From Phycisphaerae bacterium (GTDB lineage: Bacteria > Planctomycetota > Phycisphaerae > UBA1845 > Fen-1342), in assembly GCA_016935035.1 (NCBI GenBank), contig JAFGRR010000552.1, positions 1 through 6,393 of the forward strand: a stretch of 6,393 nt of DNA. The letters run 5' to 3'. The position numbers and the translations under genes are program-made. Numbering within the stretch: position 1 is the first letter of the stretch; every line of letters begins with the position of its first letter. Below are positions 5,234 to 6,393 of this stretch, one piece after another. The notes under the pieces are model-generated. The model had not been told where the DNA came from, did not search any database, and was given only the letters and a program-made list of their open reading frames with translations.

Positions 5234-5845
5234 ATGAACTTCTTCACGTGGCTGACGACGAAGCGAAAAACGCTCGCGACGATGAGCCTGACGGAGCTGC
5301 GCTCGCAGGAAATGCTCGTTCAGAATGACCGCGATCGCTTGCAGGCCCGCATGCAGAAGCTCGCCAAGGAGAAGCAGCAGATCGTCGAGCGCGGGGCCAA
5401 GGAGAAAACGCCCGAGATGCGCCGCACCATGGCGCAGCAATTCGACCTGCTCCACACCGAGCAGATGATGATCGGACGCCATCTCAACATTCGCAGCAAG
5501 GAGCTGCTCACGGTCTCGCGGCTGCGCCTGCTGCGCGAGAGTTCACGCCGCACCGGCGTTGTCAGCGGGCAGATGGTCCCGATCCGCGAACGCGACTTGG
5601 CCGTGATCGAGAAACTCATCGAGGACGAGCAGATATCCTCCGAGCTGTACCAGGAACGTCTCGACGAGATTCTCCAGATCGGGCATGCGGCGGACGAGGC
5701 GGCGTCCAGCGGCGTTTCGCCGGCGGCGGAAGAACTGCTGAAGGTCTGGGGCGACATGGATGCCGGCCTGATCAAGGGTGGCGAAGAGGCCTTCGACGAG
5801 ACCGAACGCCGCGTGCGCGAGCGCGACAAGGCCGCTGACGCGTGA
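5234..5845 (+). CDS. Stand-alone ESCRT-III/PspA-like helical protein
   Basis: This 203-residue, almost wholly helical, highly charged protein has no signal peptide or membrane helix. It opens with a hydrophobic-basic tip MNFFTWLTTKRK. A long helix follows (about 17-53), then a turn GAKEKTPE, a second long helix (61-101), a break with prolines and glycines (about 105-117), and helices at 118-132, 135-150 and 163-195, the last strongly charged. The amphipathic tip, helical hairpin broken by a G/K/T/P turn, and shorter helices afterwards mirror the last 210 residues of the gene before it. They also fit the ESCRT-III/PspA/Vipp1 layout. I infer that the two may co-polymerise on membranes, as different ESCRT-III subunits do. 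The start ATG 5234 has GGAG (5225-5228) five bases upstream; an in-frame TTG at 5219 is less likely. REP doublets flank the gene on both sides. A generic coiled-coil protein is the alternative. Confidence 0.8.
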   Translation: MNFFTWLTTKRKTLATMSLTELRSQEMLVQNDRDRLQARMQKLAKEKQQIVERGAKEKTPEMRRTMAQQFDLLHTEQMMIGRHLNIRSKELLTVSRLRLLRESSRRTGVVSGQMVPIRERDLAVIEKLIEDEQISSELYQERLDEILQIGHAADEAASSGVSPAAEELLKVWGDMDAGLIKGGEEAFDETERRVRERDKAADA

Positions 5846-5867
5846 CTGCCACCAAATGGAAGCCACA

Positions 5868-5894
5868 TGTAGCGGCCGCCCCCTGTGGCGGCCG
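5868..5894 (+). repeat. Single REP hairpin with GTAG head
   Basis: TGTAG (5868-5872) is followed by CGGCCGCC (5873-5880), loop CCCTGT, and GGCGGCCG (5887-5894), a perfect 8-bp stem. The head and the outer CGGCC/GGCCG of the stem match the REP arms at 5114 and 6001, but the inner stem and loop differ. It starts 22 bases after the stop of the 5234 gene and, as a stable 3' hairpin, may protect that message. Confidence 0.75.
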
Positions 5895-5921
5895 TAGAAT
5901 GTGAAGTGCGTCGTGACAACA

Positions 5922-6001
5922 TGTGGCGTCCGACGTCTCGCGGGCCGAGGATGCGGCAGAGCGGAGAGGCGAAGACGGCCTGCGAGACGCGGGCCGCTAC
6001 G
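5922..6001. mobile_element. REPIN-like inverted REP doublet, copy 2 (80 bp, inverted relative to copy 1)
   Basis: On the minus strand the right arm reads GTAG, then CGGCCCGC, loop GTCTC, and GCAGGCCG, from 6000 down to 5976. The left arm starts TGTGG at 5922 and is more diverged (CGTCCGAC, GTCTC, GCGGGCCG). The two arms match at about 20 of 25 positions when inverted. Read from 6001 leftward, the interior starts GGCCGTCTTCGCC and then TCCGC, as the interior of copy 1 does from 5135. So the two are copies of one element in opposite orientation, and this one is about 20 bases shorter inside. It ends 32 bases before the next ATG. Confidence 0.75.
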
Positions 6002-6032
6002 TTGGGATGTGACAGGAAACCGGGTGTGTTTG

Positions 6033-6393
6033 ATGCGCGATGCTGGCGGCGAAGAGTGGGGGCTGCGATCGGGCTGGCGCTGGTGCGCGGCCCTGGTCGT
6101 CTGCTGCGCCGTTGTGTCGCTCGGTGCGGATGAGGCGAACACCCCCGCGACGAAGGACGGCGACCCGACGCCGGCCATTGTGCCGCCGATCGTCAATAGG
6201 CGCGGCATCGTCGCGCACGTGCAGATACAGCGGATGATCTCGGCGTTTGAGCGAAACGACTATGCGACGGCATATCGGCATGCGCGGACGCTCGAGGAGA
6301 TGGTGAGCAACGGCGATACCGTCGTGCTCGAGGAGCTGCGCGACGAATTGCGGCTCGTGGATCGCCGGGCGGAAAGCCCAGCGGCCACTTCCG
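6033..6393 (+). CDS. Exported protein, N-terminal part (runs off the window)
   Basis: The frame is open from ATG 6033 to the right edge, giving 120 residues with no stop. Residues 1-32 look like a signal peptide: basic and tryptophan-containing start (R12, WRW), a hydrophobic core CAALVVCCAVVSLGA, and a likely cut after GA before DEANTP. After a proline-rich linker, a helical region starts near residue 51 (VNRRGIVAHVQIQRM). It continues through SAFERNDYATAYRHARTLEEMV, which resembles a TPR-like helix pair, and LEELRDELRLVDRR. I do not recognise the family. No close ribosome site precedes ATG 6033; AGGAAA at 6014-6019 suits an in-frame GTG at 6024 better, so the start is uncertain. It lies 187 bases after the ESCRT-III-like gene with REP elements between, so it may be a separate unit or the tail of the same cluster. 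Confidence 0.7.
   Translation, partial: MRDAGGEEWGLRSGWRWCAALVVCCAVVSLGADEANTPATKDGDPTPAIVPPIVNRRGIVAHVQIQRMISAFERNDYATAYRHARTLEEMVSNGDTVVLEELRDELRLVDRRAESPAATS

Noticed and set aside
5016..5237. Small plus-strand open frame crossing the first REP doublet
   Set aside because: The peptide is translated repeat (SVAADVSSA and similar), a common artefact of this kind of palindrome, and it overlaps the end of a real gene.
5114..6001. CRISPR array
   Set aside because: The repeats are inverted pairs with GTAG heads and unequal spacing, not direct repeats with regular spacers, and no cas gene is present.

Overview
The window reads as a stretch of chromosome from a GC-rich bacterium, most likely a planctomycete. 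The pointers are an FlgM-type protein with a DTVEVSE segment ahead of its sigma-binding end, short GC-rich palindromic repeats with a GTAG head, loosely packed genes, and a Ser/Thr kinase with zinc ribbons beside coiled-coil genes. The phylum is an inference from recalled patterns, not a direct reading.

Layout. At the left edge is the C-terminal end of an ABC-transporter ATPase of the MlaF (lipid-transport) type (1-192). A gene-poor leader of about 525 bases follows, then a small FlgM-like anti-sigma factor (718-999, +). It converges on queF (1123-1503, -), which makes preQ1 for queuosine in tRNA. A strong hairpin with a GTAG head lies between the two. A 270-base divergent region with two more perfect hairpins separates queF from a run of plus-strand genes that continues to the right edge.

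The plus-strand run is the interesting part. It encodes a four-helix membrane protein (1774-2184), a soluble Ser/Thr protein kinase ending in two zinc ribbons (2236-3366), a one-helix membrane protein with a matching zinc ribbon (3376-3678), and a 477-residue protein with a winged-helix-like segment followed by an ESCRT-III/PspA-like helical region (3671-5104). After these come a second, stand-alone ESCRT-III-like helical protein (5234-5845) and the start of an exported protein (6033 to the edge). The central genes are 9 bases apart or overlap, so they are probably co-transcribed. Taken together they look like a kinase-controlled membrane-remodelling cassette. The kinase and zinc-ribbon calls are firm. 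The ESCRT-III relationship is my reading of helix layout and needs profile or structure comparison.

The second ESCRT-III-like gene is bracketed by REP-type palindromes. One is a 100-base inverted doublet (5114-5213), one a lone REP hairpin (5868-5894), and one an 80-base doublet (5922-6001). The last is an inverted, diverged copy of the first, since part of their interiors also matches. These look like REPIN-type non-autonomous mobile elements.
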